Source of the DNA: an uncultured Erythrobacter sp. | GTDB taxonomy: Bacteria > Pseudomonadota > Alphaproteobacteria > Sphingomonadales > Sphingomonadaceae | Length of the DNA: 64,000 bases | NCBI GenBank assembly: GCA_947494705.1 | Contig: CANLVN010000003.1 | Span: 186,001 to 250,000, forward strand | Direction: 5' to 3' | Part shown: one piece after another, positions 26,683 to 35,917 of the stretch | How the letters are laid out: every line of letters starts with the position of its first letter | How positions within the stretch are numbered: position 1 is the first letter of the stretch | Translations under genes and position numbers: made by a program | The notes under the pieces: model-generated | Database searches by the model: none | What the model saw: only the letters and a program-made list of their open reading frames with translations | What the model was told of the DNA's origin: nothing

Positions 26683-26718
26683 ATGTGGAGTTTTTGGGAC
26701 TGGCTTTTTCCGCGTTGA
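26683..26718 (+). CDS. 11-codon Trp-rich ORF MWSFWDWLFPR
   Basis: An ATG preceded by AAAGGAG at seven bases spacing, the best ribosome site in the region, opens a 36-base ORF with three Trp codons among eleven. It is followed 30 bases later by a strong hairpin terminator, so a short transcript of roughly 100-130 nt is likely. The layout resembles a Trp attenuation leader, but no biosynthetic gene follows on this strand. It could be a membrane-active micropeptide or a small RNA with a leader peptide. Too short for homology assignment. Confidence 0.5.
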   Translation: MWSFWDWLFPR

Positions 26719-26750
26719 ACGCGACGTTCAACCCGATTAAGCACAATGAT

Positions 26751-26779
26751 AAAAGGGCCTCTCTCGAGAGGCCCTTTTT
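26751..26779. terminator. bidirectional intrinsic terminator
   Basis: A perfect 12-bp stem (AAAAGGGCCTCT / AGAGGCCCTTTT) with loop CTCG is followed by a run of T on the plus strand and preceded by a run of A, so it can end transcription in both directions. It lies between the plus-strand micro-ORF and the 3' end of the minus-strand TolC gene. Confidence 0.85.
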
Positions 26780-26933
26780 GCTTTCCGCAGTAATGCGGTA
26801 GCTATGCGTCAAATCTCTCGGGATTCCGCCAGCTCGCGCTTTTGCCGAAGCAACCTTGCGAAAGACAGACCACGCTTGTTGGGGAGCACGCCACCGTGAG
26901 CTGCTCGGAATGGCACCCGCAGATCGTCGGCAT

Positions 26934-28412
26934 TCAAAAGACAGGCGGTTCGTCCAGTCCCAACTTGTCGAGCTGCATCGAGGCGGCGTTATACTGGATT
27001 TCGGCGCGGCGACCGGCGAATGCAGCGCGCACAGCGCGAACCTGCGCATCGGCGGCGTTTTCCTCGCGAACATTAACCAAGAAGAAATTGCCGGCACCCA
27101 ACTCCACTCGCCGCCGCTCGGCCCTTGCCATGCGCTCGGCCTGATCAACTTCTGCCCGTGCCAGCCTGGCAATCCGCAAGGCTGCGTCCAGTTCGACCAG
27201 CACGTTCTCCAACTCGATTGCCAGTTCTTCCCCCAGCCGTTGCTCGCGCAACTCGATTTCGCGCAATTCGGCCTCCGCCTGTGCGAGGCGCCCTTGGGCA
27301 GCGCGCCGCTGAAGCGGGACGGTAAAGGTGAAGCCGACCTTGAGATCGGTGGAATCGCGCGAAATGCCGCCCTCGGCAATCGGGCCGAAATCGCGCGACA
27401 GTTCTGCGCCCAGGTCGAACTGCGGCTTCAGGTCGTTTTCGCGCAGCGCGATGGTGTTGCGCGCGCGCTCGCTGGCGATGCGCAGCTTGCGAAGTTCGGG
27501 GCGAGTCGCCAGCATCTCGCTCGGCCGTGCAGCGAGCAATTCCGCGATATCGGGCAGGGCGGCGAGGCGGTCCTCGTCCGGCACCAGCTGCGCCGCGGGG
27601 CGCAACGGCTCACCGTCTTCGCCGCGCCAGTAGAACGACAAGTTATTGGCGGCGATGCGAAAGGCGCGCTGGGCTTCCGCCAGCAAGGTGCGGCGGCGGA
27701 TGAGGTTCTGCTCGTTCTCGACCAGCGCAATCTCGGCAATCGCGCCGAGCCGGAATTGTCGCTCCAAACCCATCTGGCGCGCTACGGCGAGCGAGAGCAG
27801 GTCTTCATAGATCGTGATCTCGCGTCCTGCGGCGACCCATTTCCAATAGGCATCGAGCGCACGGTGCTGAACCACGAGCTGGGTCAGCAGCACGTCGAGG
27901 CTTGCCTGCCGCGAGGCCAGGCGAGTGTCCTCGATTGCGAAGCGCTCCGCATCAATGGTCGAATTGCGCATCAACGAATAGAGCCCGCCAATTTTCAATT
28001 CGCCCAGTTCGTTGGTGAAATACTGGTCTTCGTAGGTCGGGAAGTCGCCGTCGGACAGGCGATAGCCGCCATAAATTTCCGCGCCGACGTCACGTAGCCT
28101 GCGGCGTGCTTCTCCCTCGACGACCGTGCCGCCATAAAACCCGGTCACGCGGCTAAACCCTTCCGCGCTCAACACCAAGTCGAATGCGCCCAGAGCGGAC
28201 ATTTGCGCGCCGCGCGCAATCGCCTGGCGTTCAAGGCTGGCAAGGATGTCCGGGAAACGCAAAGCGGAGGAAGCCAGCACGTCTTCGGGCAGCAGGACGG
28301 TCTGTTCCCTTGGCGCCTCAGCGGGCGGTTCGGAGGGGACATCTTGCGCGCTCAGCGGCCCCGCTGCCAAGGCAGCGCAGCCCATGGCCGTCAGCAGCGC
28401 GCACCGGACCAT
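26934..28412 (-). CDS. TolC-family outer membrane efflux/secretion protein
   Basis: The 492-residue protein has a signal peptide (cleaved near GPLSAQ) and the paired coiled-coil helices of TolC proteins (LDAYWKWVAAGREITIYEDLLSLAVARQMGLERQF; AELREIELREQRLGEELAIELENVLVEL). It forms the outer-membrane tunnel for the HlyD-like adaptor and ABC protein encoded just upstream. Its ATG overlaps the adaptor stop, and the operon ends here at the hairpin around 26765. The mature N-terminus is Pro/Glu-rich. Confidence 0.88.
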   Translation of the reverse strand: MVRCALLTAMGCAALAAGPLSAQDVPSEPPAEAPREQTVLLPEDVLASSALRFPDILASLERQAIARGAQMSALGAFDLVLSAEGFSRVTGFYGGTVVEGEARRRLRDVGAEIYGGYRLSDGDFPTYEDQYFTNELGELKIGGLYSLMRNSTIDAERFAIEDTRLASRQASLDVLLTQLVVQHRALDAYWKWVAAGREITIYEDLLSLAVARQMGLERQFRLGAIAEIALVENEQNLIRRRTLLAEAQRAFRIAANNLSFYWRGEDGEPLRPAAQLVPDEDRLAALPDIAELLAARPSEMLATRPELRKLRIASERARNTIALRENDLKPQFDLGAELSRDFGPIAEGGISRDSTDLKVGFTFTVPLQRRAAQGRLAQAEAELREIELREQRLGEELAIELENVLVELDAALRIARLARAEVDQAERMARAERRRVELGAGNFFLVNVREENAADAQVRAVRAAFAGRRAEIQYNAASMQLDKLGLDEPPVF

Positions 28413-29494
28413 TACGGGCTCCCCGTACTGGATGGCTGACTCGATGACGATGAAGACGTCGATGCCGTGGGCGAACCGCTCGTGTTCTGCTGCGGAAGTT
28501 GCGGCGGGAAATTATTCAGCTGGCGCCAGATCTCGAAGCCCACCGGCACCGTCTCCAGCAATATCCATGCGCGCACGCTCGCGCCGAAGCGGACATAGCG
28601 TTCCTCTGGCCAGGGATTTTCGGCGGACGGATGCTCGGCGATCAGGACGCGGAAGCGGCCATCGGGCTGGGCGGAAGGATCGATCGAAACGACGTAGCCT
28701 TCGAAAGTTCCTATCGCCACCGACGGCCAGCCGCTGAACTGTACGGCGGGCCAGCCTTCGAATTGCAGCCGGGCGTCCTCACCGGTCTGCACCAGCGCCA
28801 CGTCACGTCCGTCGATGAAGACCTCGACGATGCGCGTTGTGGTCTCGGGCACGAAGGTCGCCAGAACGTCGCCTGCGCTGACGATCGTCGAGGTATCTCC
28901 GGCATTCAGACTCTGGATGAAGCCATCGCGCGGCGCGTAGACGGTCTGCTCCGACTGCCGAGAAAGTTCGGTGTCGATGCGGGTGAGATTGGCCTCTGCC
29001 GCGGCAACCCGCCCGCGAAAATCCTGGACGCGGATTTGCGCCTGCTCGAAATCGCGCCGCGCGGCGAGGCCTTCGCGAAACAGTTCACGGCTGCGGTCGA
29101 GATCGAGCTGGGCCGTGCTCATGCCGTTCTGCGCGGCGGAAAGCTGGATCTCTAGCTGTGCGCGCTCGGCCTGGAGACGTTCGATAAGTTGCGGATCGAG
29201 ATCGGCGATACGCGCAATCGGATCGCCTTCCTCGACGGGGCTACCATCGCGCACGAACCATTCCTCGATCCGCCCGCCGACCATCGCATTGATCTGCTGT
29301 TGGCGATCGTCGGGGTTGATCGCAGTGACCTGTCCAGGACCCGATGTTGTCTGCACCCACGGCACGAACATCAGGAACGCTGCGACCAGGATGCCGCCCG
29401 TCAGGATGAGGAAGAGCACCATGCGCATTATCGCGGGCTTTTTTATCTCCTGCAGAACAGTGAAGTGCGCCATGTCCTTGTTATTGATCGCCAT
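28412..29494 (-). CDS. HlyD-family membrane fusion protein
   Basis: The 360-residue protein has one N-terminal transmembrane helix (about 24-46), a lipoyl-type half motif (GGRIEEWFVRDGSPVEEGDPIARIADLD), a long alpha-hairpin with SRELFREGLAARRDFEQAQIRVQDF, and the second half motif TVYAPRDGFIQSLNAGDTSTIVSAGDVLATFVP. It bridges an inner-membrane transporter to TolC. The C-terminus is a Ser/Thr/Pro-rich tail of about 35 residues not typical of the family. It lies 12 bp after the ABC gene and overlaps the TolC gene, so the three form one operon. Confidence 0.9.
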   Translation of the reverse strand: MAINNKDMAHFTVLQEIKKPAIMRMVLFLILTGGILVAAFLMFVPWVQTTSGPGQVTAINPDDRQQQINAMVGGRIEEWFVRDGSPVEEGDPIARIADLDPQLIERLQAERAQLEIQLSAAQNGMSTAQLDLDRSRELFREGLAARRDFEQAQIRVQDFRGRVAAAEANLTRIDTELSRQSEQTVYAPRDGFIQSLNAGDTSTIVSAGDVLATFVPETTTRIVEVFIDGRDVALVQTGEDARLQFEGWPAVQFSGWPSVAIGTFEGYVVSIDPSAQPDGRFRVLIAEHPSAENPWPEERYVRFGASVRAWILLETVPVGFEIWRQLNNFPPQLPQQNTSGSPTASTSSSSSSQPSSTGSP

Positions 29495-29506
29495 TGTCCC
29501 GCGCCC

Positions 29507-31276
29507 CTATTCCGCCGCTTCGCCAGATTCGCCGCGCCGCAGGACTTGCGCGACGCTGGCTTCGCGGGGCGGCTTGCCCGTGCTGGCAAGGCAGAAATCT
29601 TCGAACCGGTCGAAATAACGCTGCTGGCTCGCTTCGATGTAGAGGAACCGATCGTAGCCAAGGTCGATCCGGTGGTTGGAAAAGTGAATGACTGTGGTCG
29701 ACTGGTTGGCGCGCATCTGGGCGATGGCGGCGGCGAGGTAATCCTCGTCAATCAAGTCGAACAGGCGGCTGAGCACCAGCACGCGGGGCTGTTCTAGAAG
29801 GACGTTGGCGAGCTTGAGCTGTTGCAGCTCCACTTGCGACAGCGGCCAGCCGGTCTGGGCGATTTCGGTGTCGAGACCCTTCTTGAGGCTGGAGACGGCG
29901 GGTGTCAGGCCTACGGTTTGCAGCGCTTCGACCATACGCGGCATTTCCGTATCCGGAGTCGCGAGCCTCAGATATTCGCGAATGGTCATGCCGACAAAGG
30001 CAGGCCGTTCGAGCACATGAACCATGTGCCTGAGCTGATAGGCTTCGATATCGGACAGATCGATACCGCCGATGGTCGCAAAGCCGCCGGTGGGCAGGGT
30101 GTGCATCCTTAGTATGCTGGTGAAGAGCCGTTGCACGCCGTATTGGCTCGCTGAGGCCATGATCGTCGATCCGGCGGGAATTTCGAAATCGAATAGCACC
30201 TCTTCGTCGCGCGCCGTGCCGCGCACCTGGTTGAATACGACGGTGGCATCGGAAATGGTCAACACGTCCTGTCCCGATGGCTCTTCCTGTTCGACATCAT
30301 AGAACAGGGTCAATTCTTCGACCGCCGCGCATAGATCGTAGAAATAGGTGAGATAGGTTCCCAGCTGTGAGACGCCGAAAAATGCGACCGAGAGCACCAG
30401 TTCGGCTGCCACCAGCTGTCCCAGGGACAATTGCCCCTGAATAACCAGCCAGCCGCCTAGCCCGAGCAGCGCCGCGCTCGCCAGCGCATAGAGCAGCAGG
30501 AACGAAATCGTCTGCGCAAAGGTGTTGCCGAAGTGGCGCTTGTGGTTCTCGATATATTGGTTGGTGAAGTCGTTTGTTCGATCGAGAGCAAAGTCGACGC
30601 GGCGCTGCGACTTGAAGAAACCGTTCGAGGCACCGAGCTGTTCGAGCCAGGCAGCGGTGCCGTGCTTGGCATGGCTCAGCTCGATCCCGGTGCGGATCGC
30701 GCGTCCGCCCCAGATCAGCCAGATCGCCCAGATCAGCGCCGACATGACGATGGTGAAAACCAGGAACAACGGGTGGTAGAGCGACACCAGAACGAAACCG
30801 ACCGCGACCTGCAACACCACCGAATATCCTCCGATGAACAGAACGGGGATCGCCTTTTCAACGTTGATGACGTCGAAATAGCGATTGAAGAGCCAGATGC
30901 GGGTGTTGTCGGCGAAAAAAGGGTTCTGCGCATAGACCGAGATCAGCGAGATCTCCGCCACCATCCGCGCATAGAACCGCCGCGCGAATAGTTCCATCAG
31001 GTGGACCCGCAGCGCGTTGAGCAGGCCAAAGATCAACAGCAGCCCGAACAATGTCAGCGACAACATGATCAGCGGCGCTGTCAGCTGGGTGTTAGCGATC
31101 GTGTTGATGAGGAATTGCACCGAGATCGGCGTTGCCAGTGAAAGCAGGCTAATCCCGAGGCCGTAGACGATGGCTAGCCAGTAAAAGCTCGCTTCGGGCC
31201 TCAATATCTCGAAGAAACGCCGGAAGAACTCGCGCAGCGAAAGGCGTGGATATTCACCGTCATGAGCCTGGGCCAC
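29507..31276 (-). CDS. ABC exporter-like protein with degenerate nucleotide-binding domain
   Basis: The 589-residue protein has an ABC exporter membrane domain (about 1-320, five or six helices such as LIMLSLTLFGLLLIFGLL) and a C-terminal domain with the length and order of an ABC ATPase. The Walker A site reads ASASQYGVQRL instead of GxxGxGKST (about 369). The Q-loop region is HVLERPAF with Glu for Gln. The signature is LSQVE instead of LSGGQ (about 479), and Walker B is VLVLSRL instead of LLLLDEA (about 500). Only the switch His (NHR) remains. The frame is intact and fold-defining residues are kept, so this is a maintained pseudo-ATPase rather than a decaying gene. First gene of the HlyD/TolC operon. 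Confidence 0.85.
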   Translation of the reverse strand: MAQAHDGEYPRLSLREFFRRFFEILRPEASFYWLAIVYGLGISLLSLATPISVQFLINTIANTQLTAPLIMLSLTLFGLLLIFGLLNALRVHLMELFARRFYARMVAEISLISVYAQNPFFADNTRIWLFNRYFDVINVEKAIPVLFIGGYSVVLQVAVGFVLVSLYHPLFLVFTIVMSALIWAIWLIWGGRAIRTGIELSHAKHGTAAWLEQLGASNGFFKSQRRVDFALDRTNDFTNQYIENHKRHFGNTFAQTISFLLLYALASAALLGLGGWLVIQGQLSLGQLVAAELVLSVAFFGVSQLGTYLTYFYDLCAAVEELTLFYDVEQEEPSGQDVLTISDATVVFNQVRGTARDEEVLFDFEIPAGSTIMASASQYGVQRLFTSILRMHTLPTGGFATIGGIDLSDIEAYQLRHMVHVLERPAFVGMTIREYLRLATPDTEMPRMVEALQTVGLTPAVSSLKKGLDTEIAQTGWPLSQVELQQLKLANVLLEQPRVLVLSRLFDLIDEDYLAAAIAQMRANQSTTVIHFSNHRIDLGYDRFLYIEASQQRYFDRFEDFCLASTGKPPREASVAQVLRRGESGEAAE

Positions 31277-31424
31277 GAGAGCCTCCCGCTTTCAACGGTC
31301 GTCTATTCGTCCGCTGAGCCAATAACGATCCCAACTGCATAATGCGGCATGATGGGCCGACACACAACGTCTTTCACGCATGGCAATCGGCGGCCTTCCA
31401 CTTTGGGAAACCACGGAACAGGCT

Positions 31425-32786
31425 TCAGCTCTCGGTTGGCGAACCTATCGCGGTGAAGAGCGTGACATAAGCCTGAGCAAGATCGGAGCGGGCATCAATC
31501 ACCGCTTCGCGGCTGGAGATCAGCTGGCGCTGAACATCGAGCACTTCGAAAAGGGTGGCGAGACCTTCGCGGTAGAGTGCATTGGATTGCTCGAAGGCGG
31601 CTTCGCTTTCCGCGACGGCATCATTGAGGTCGGCCAGCCGATCGCGTGCCGATGCGATACCGACAAAGCCGCTCTCCGCATCGGAAAGGGCCTCGAGCAG
31701 GCTCTGGCGATATTCGGCGAGCGCCGCGTCGAGATTGCGCTCGGCTGCGGTGACTTCGGCGCGGCGCCGACCGCCATCGAAGACCGGCAGGTCGAGCGCT
31801 GCGCCAATGCTCAGAAGCGCGCTGGAGAAGATGTCGTCGATCCCGCCAGACCCGCCGGTGAGCAGTCCCTGGATTGCGAAGGAGGGGGCGAGATCGGCGC
31901 GCTCGATCCCGACCACTGCTGCCGCACTCGCCACGTCGGCTTCCGCGACGAGCAGATCCGGGCGACGCCTCACGAGGTCTGCAGGCACGCCGGTCTCCGG
32001 GCCCGCGACGAATTTCGGAATATCAGCATCGGCGCTGCGCTCGGGCAAGGGGGAGGGCGGGTTGCCGGTCAGCACGGAGAGCGCATTGGCGGCGCGGGTG
32101 CGCGCCAGAACCAGTGGCCCGCGCTGCGCCTGTGTGCGCGCGAGGTCGGCTGCGGCGCGGCGCACGTCGAGATTGGAGGACAGCCCCGCCTCAAAGCGCA
32201 GCTGCACGATTTCGAGCGTCTGGCGCTGCAGATCGGTCGACTGGTCGAGCAGGTTGAGCCGCGCCGAAGTGCGCTTCAGCTCGAGATACTGATTGACCAC
32301 GGCGGCCGCGAGCAGTCGGCGCTGGTCGGCTACGAGATAGGACGCCGCATTGGCATCGGCAATCGCGGCGGCGCGCTCGGCGGAGAGGCGCCCGTTTATG
32401 TCGATCAGCCAGACGCCGCCCAGCGAAACGCCCGCAACGTCTCCGATCCCGCCACCATCATCGATATTCCCGTCGAGCGTTGCGCCGGCGCTGACATCGG
32501 GCAGGAAGTCCGATTCCTCGGCCACGACGAGCGCGCGCGCGGCGAGAAGACGCTGGCGGGCGGCTTCGAGCGACTGGTTGCGTTCGATCGCGCTGGCGAC
32601 GAGCGTGTTCAGTTCGGGACTTTCGAAGCCGGTCCACCACAAGTCGTCGATCCCACTGGGAGGACGGTAGTCGGCGAGGTAGTCGGTGGCGAGTGGCACT
32701 CCGGCCGTTGGCTCGACCTCCGGAATTGCTGGCGCAAGACAGCCGGTGAGGGCGAGCGTGGTTGCGGCGATCAGGGTGAGCCTCAT
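31425..32786 (-). CDS. NodT-type RND outer membrane factor lipoprotein
   Basis: The 453-residue protein starts MRLTLIAATTLALTGC, a lipobox (ALTGC), and has the OMF duplicated helical architecture, including LDVRRAAADLARTQAQRGPLVLARTRAANALSVLTG and DLPVFDGGRRRAEVTAAERNLDAAL. It is the exit duct of the tripartite pump. The start overlaps the RND gene stop by four bases and it is the last cistron. It is followed by 148 bp before the upstream end of the ABC gene, which is a separate unit. Confidence 0.93.
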   Translation of the reverse strand: MRLTLIAATTLALTGCLAPAIPEVEPTAGVPLATDYLADYRPPSGIDDLWWTGFESPELNTLVASAIERNQSLEAARQRLLAARALVVAEESDFLPDVSAGATLDGNIDDGGGIGDVAGVSLGGVWLIDINGRLSAERAAAIADANAASYLVADQRRLLAAAVVNQYLELKRTSARLNLLDQSTDLQRQTLEIVQLRFEAGLSSNLDVRRAAADLARTQAQRGPLVLARTRAANALSVLTGNPPSPLPERSADADIPKFVAGPETGVPADLVRRRPDLLVAEADVASAAAVVGIERADLAPSFAIQGLLTGGSGGIDDIFSSALLSIGAALDLPVFDGGRRRAEVTAAERNLDAALAEYRQSLLEALSDAESGFVGIASARDRLADLNDAVAESEAAFEQSNALYREGLATLFEVLDVQRQLISSREAVIDARSDLAQAYVTLFTAIGSPTES

Positions 32787-35700
32787 GCCGGCACCGTTGC
32801 GCCGGTCGATGCCTCGCCGGGTGCTTCGCTTTCGCGTGCCTTGTGCTCCTCCAGCTCGCGCGACAGGCGTTCAAGATCGACGCTGCGCGGCTTCCCGAAG
32901 GGTGCGATCAGCGTGTAGAGTGCGGGGACGAGGAACAGCGTGAACACACCCGCGATTCCGAGCCCGCCGAAAATCACCCAACCGATCGACGTGCGCGCCT
33001 CTGCACCTGCACCGGTTGCGATCACCAGCGGGATCGCGCCGAGTATCGTGGAGATCAAAGTCATCGCAATCGGTCGCAGCCGGATCACGGCAGCGTCGAC
33101 GATGGCCTCTGGTACGTCCGCCCCTTCCTCGCGCCGCTGATCGGCGAATTCGACCATCAGGATGCCGTTCTTCGCCATCAATCCGATCAGCATGACCAGC
33201 CCGATTTGAGAATAGATGTTGAGCGACGTGCCTGAAATGAACAGCGCGAACAGGGCAGCGGCGAGCGCGAAGGGAATCGAGCACAGGATCACGAACGGGC
33301 TGGCGAGACTCTCGAACTGCGCGACCAGCACGAGGAACACGATCAGCAAAGCAAAGGCATAGGTCAGCAGCAATTCATTGCCGCTTTCCTCCAGCTGCTC
33401 GGCCTCACCGCGCAGCACGACGTCGATATCCTCGGCCAGTGTTTCGTTGGTCAGGCGCTCCATTTCCGTCACCGCATCGGCCAGCGGTGTGCCCGGCGCC
33501 ATCGATGCCTCGACCTCGATTGCGCGGCGTTGTTCGGTGCGGTCGAGCTCGGCTGCGACGCCTTCCTCAGTGAAGGTCGTCAGCGAGGATATCGGGACCA
33601 ACGCCCCGCTTTCGCTGCGCACGAAGAGATTGCCCAGGTCGTCTGGACCGCCGATCTCGCTGGAGCCGGCAGTGAGGAAGATCGGGATTGCCTGATCGTC
33701 GACATTGAGATCGACTATGTCTGCGCCGTCCACCATGGCGCGCAAGGTCAGGGCAAGGTCGTCGTAGCTCACACCAAGGTCGGCGGCCCGCGCGCGGTCG
33801 ATGCCAATGGAAAGCTGCGGCTGGGTCGGCTGATAGGAGATTTCCGCGTCGGAGAGGATGTCCGACTGGGTGTCGATCGCTTCCGACAGCTTCTTGGCGG
33901 ATTCGTAGATGCCCTGATAATCGTTACCCAACAGGGCGACCTGAATCGACCCGCCGCCTCCACCCCAGCCGCCGCTAAGCGTCCCTCGACCGAAAGCGCG
34001 CACCCGCGATCCGGGCAGTTGGTCAAGCGGTTCGCTGACTTCCTCGACAATCTCGGATTGACTGCGTTCGCGCTCTTCCCAGTCGGCGAGGGTAGCGGTC
34101 ACGAAAATGCGATTGGGGTCGTAACGCCCGACAATGGACAGCGTGGAGGTCACCTCGCCACTTTCGAGCAATGGGTCGAGGACCTGCTCAATCTCGTCCA
34201 TCTCGCGGTCCATGAAATTGAGGCCCACACCATCAGGCCCGCTAGCCCAGATGAAAAAGGTCGAGCGGTCCTCATCCGGCGTCAGTTCCTGCGGGATTTG
34301 CGTATAGGCCACCCCGGCCAGCACCAGCGCGAGAAATGACAGGCCGAGCGTGGCTAAGGGGCGCGCGACCGCTCGCTCGACCCCGTCACGATATTTGCGC
34401 GCGACCCGGCCTGCATAATGGGCGAGCCGCGGATTGGGTTCTGCCTTGTCGCCGGCCAGGTCGATCTTGGCTGCAAGCGCTGGGACCAGAGAGACCGCAA
34501 CAAAGGTCGAAAGGATGACGGCGATGGCGAGCACGAAGCCAAATTCGCGGAACAGTCGCCCGGTTTCGGATGGCAAGAAGCTGATCGGCACGAACACCGA
34601 AATGAGCACTGCCGTGGTCGCGATAACCGCGAAATAGACCTGTCGCGTGCCGAGCACGGCGGCCGACTTCTTGCCCAGTCCCTCTTCCTTTTGCAGGCGC
34701 TGCGCGTTTTCGAGCACGACGATCGCGTCGTCGACTACGAGACCCGTGGCTAGAACCAGCGCCAGCAGGGTTAGCAGATTGATCGAGAACCCCAGCATCC
34801 ATATCCCTGCGACCACCCCGATCAAAGCAATAGGAATGCTGGCGCTCGGTATCAGCGTCGGCTTGGCATGGCCGAAGAACAAGAAGATCGTCGCCATCAC
34901 CACCGCGACCGTGATTAGCAGGGTGGTCAGCACCTCCTGCACCGAAACGCGGATGAAGGCCGCGTCGTCGGAAATTATGCGGATGGCGATATCGTCGAAC
35001 CGCTCGTCGAGCCGCTCGACCGCGACCTGCGTCGCATCGGAAATGGCGATGGTGTTGGAGTTTGCCTGACGGATCACACCCAGCCCGATCACCGGCTCCC
35101 CGTCGAGCCGGACATAGCTCGTCGCATCGGCGGGAGCATAGTAGCTCTCCGCTACATCGCCGATGCGCACTTCGTCGCGGATCACGACATCGGCGATCAG
35201 CTCGGGCGTGGCGGCGGTCGCTTCGGCCCGCACGATCAGGTTCTGCGCGGCGGAATTGAGCGAGCCGACCGGCGTGTCGAACGGTGCCTGTTCGAGCGCA
35301 TCGGCAACATCGGAAATTGTCAGGCCAAACCGAGCGAGACGCGCCGGGTCGAGAGCGACGCGCAACTGCCGCTCACGCGTCCCGAACGGGTCGATACTGG
35401 CCACACCCTCTGCGGCGAGCAGTTCGGGGATGATGTCGTTCTCGACGATGCGAGTCAGCTCGCTCACGTCGTACTCGTCGCTCGACACCGCGATCGTGAT
35501 GATCGACTGCGCGTCCTCGTCGGCCTTGACGACGCGAACCTGTTCGACGCGGTCGGGCAGTTCGCGCGAAACACGGCTGACCGCCTCGCGGATATCGGTG
35601 GCCGCGCCATCGAGATCGGTGCCGGGCACGAACTGCACGCGAATGCGAGTGTTGTTCTCTTCGCTCGAACTGCGAATCTGCTGTACCCCGTTTACGCGAG

Positions 35701-35917
35701 CGGCCGCGTTTTCGAGCACCGAGGTCACTTCGGCGTCCATGGTCTCGGGAGCGGCGCCGGGAAGGGTCGCGGTCACAGTTACGGTCGGGCGGTCGACATT
35801 CGGCAGTTCGCGCACTTCGGTGCCGAGGAATGCCGCCGCTCCCGCGATTACGATCAGCAGGTTGAGCACGAAGATCAGCAGCGGCCGCTTGACCGCCAGC
35901 ATCGGCAGGTCGTTCAC
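32783..35917 (-). CDS. RND (HAE1-type) efflux permease
   Basis: The 1044-residue inner-membrane proton antiporter has twelve helices in two halves. The first helix (LLIFVLNLLIVIAGAAAFLGTEVRELPNVDRP) is followed by large porter loops. Helix 4 contains GLVVDDAIVVLENAQR with the paired Asp of the proton relay, and the second half has IGLMAKNGILMVEFADQRREEG. Size and motif order are normal. It is coupled by four-base overlaps to the MFP upstream and the OMF downstream. Substrate is unknown; the family exports lipophilic toxicants or drugs. Confidence 0.95.
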   Translation of the reverse strand: MNDLPMLAVKRPLLIFVLNLLIVIAGAAAFLGTEVRELPNVDRPTVTVTATLPGAAPETMDAEVTSVLENAAARVNGVQQIRSSSEENNTRIRVQFVPGTDLDGAATDIREAVSRVSRELPDRVEQVRVVKADEDAQSIITIAVSSDEYDVSELTRIVENDIIPELLAAEGVASIDPFGTRERQLRVALDPARLARFGLTISDVADALEQAPFDTPVGSLNSAAQNLIVRAEATAATPELIADVVIRDEVRIGDVAESYYAPADATSYVRLDGEPVIGLGVIRQANSNTIAISDATQVAVERLDERFDDIAIRIISDDAAFIRVSVQEVLTTLLITVAVVMATIFLFFGHAKPTLIPSASIPIALIGVVAGIWMLGFSINLLTLLALVLATGLVVDDAIVVLENAQRLQKEEGLGKKSAAVLGTRQVYFAVIATTAVLISVFVPISFLPSETGRLFREFGFVLAIAVILSTFVAVSLVPALAAKIDLAGDKAEPNPRLAHYAGRVARKYRDGVERAVARPLATLGLSFLALVLAGVAYTQIPQELTPDEDRSTFFIWASGPDGVGLNFMDREMDEIEQVLDPLLESGEVTSTLSIVGRYDPNRIFVTATLADWEERERSQSEIVEEVSEPLDQLPGSRVRAFGRGTLSGGWGGGGGSIQVALLGNDYQGIYESAKKLSEAIDTQSDILSDAEISYQPTQPQLSIGIDRARAADLGVSYDDLALTLRAMVDGADIVDLNVDDQAIPIFLTAGSSEIGGPDDLGNLFVRSESGALVPISSLTTFTEEGVAAELDRTEQRRAIEVEASMAPGTPLADAVTEMERLTNETLAEDIDVVLRGEAEQLEESGNELLLTYAFALLIVFLVLVAQFESLASPFVILCSIPFALAAALFALFISGTSLNIYSQIGLVMLIGLMAKNGILMVEFADQRREEGADVPEAIVDAAVIRLRPIAMTLISTILGAIPLVIATGAGAEARTSIGWVIFGGLGIAGVFTLFLVPALYTLIAPFGKPRSVDLERLSRELEEHKARESEAPGEASTGATVPA

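Noticed and set aside
26856-28097. 413-codon plus-strand ORF over the TolC gene
   Set aside because: High-GC shadow frame; the minus strand has a signal peptide and TolC helices with proper operon overlaps.
29507-31276. ABC gene as a pseudogene
   Set aside because: The frame is full length with normal start and stop and preserved fold landmarks; only the catalytic motifs differ, so a maintained pseudo-ATPase is more likely.
31380-32918. 512-codon plus-strand ORF over the outer membrane factor gene
   Set aside because: Shadow of a well-supported NodT-type gene; translation is Gly/Arg/Ala-rich without recognisable motifs.
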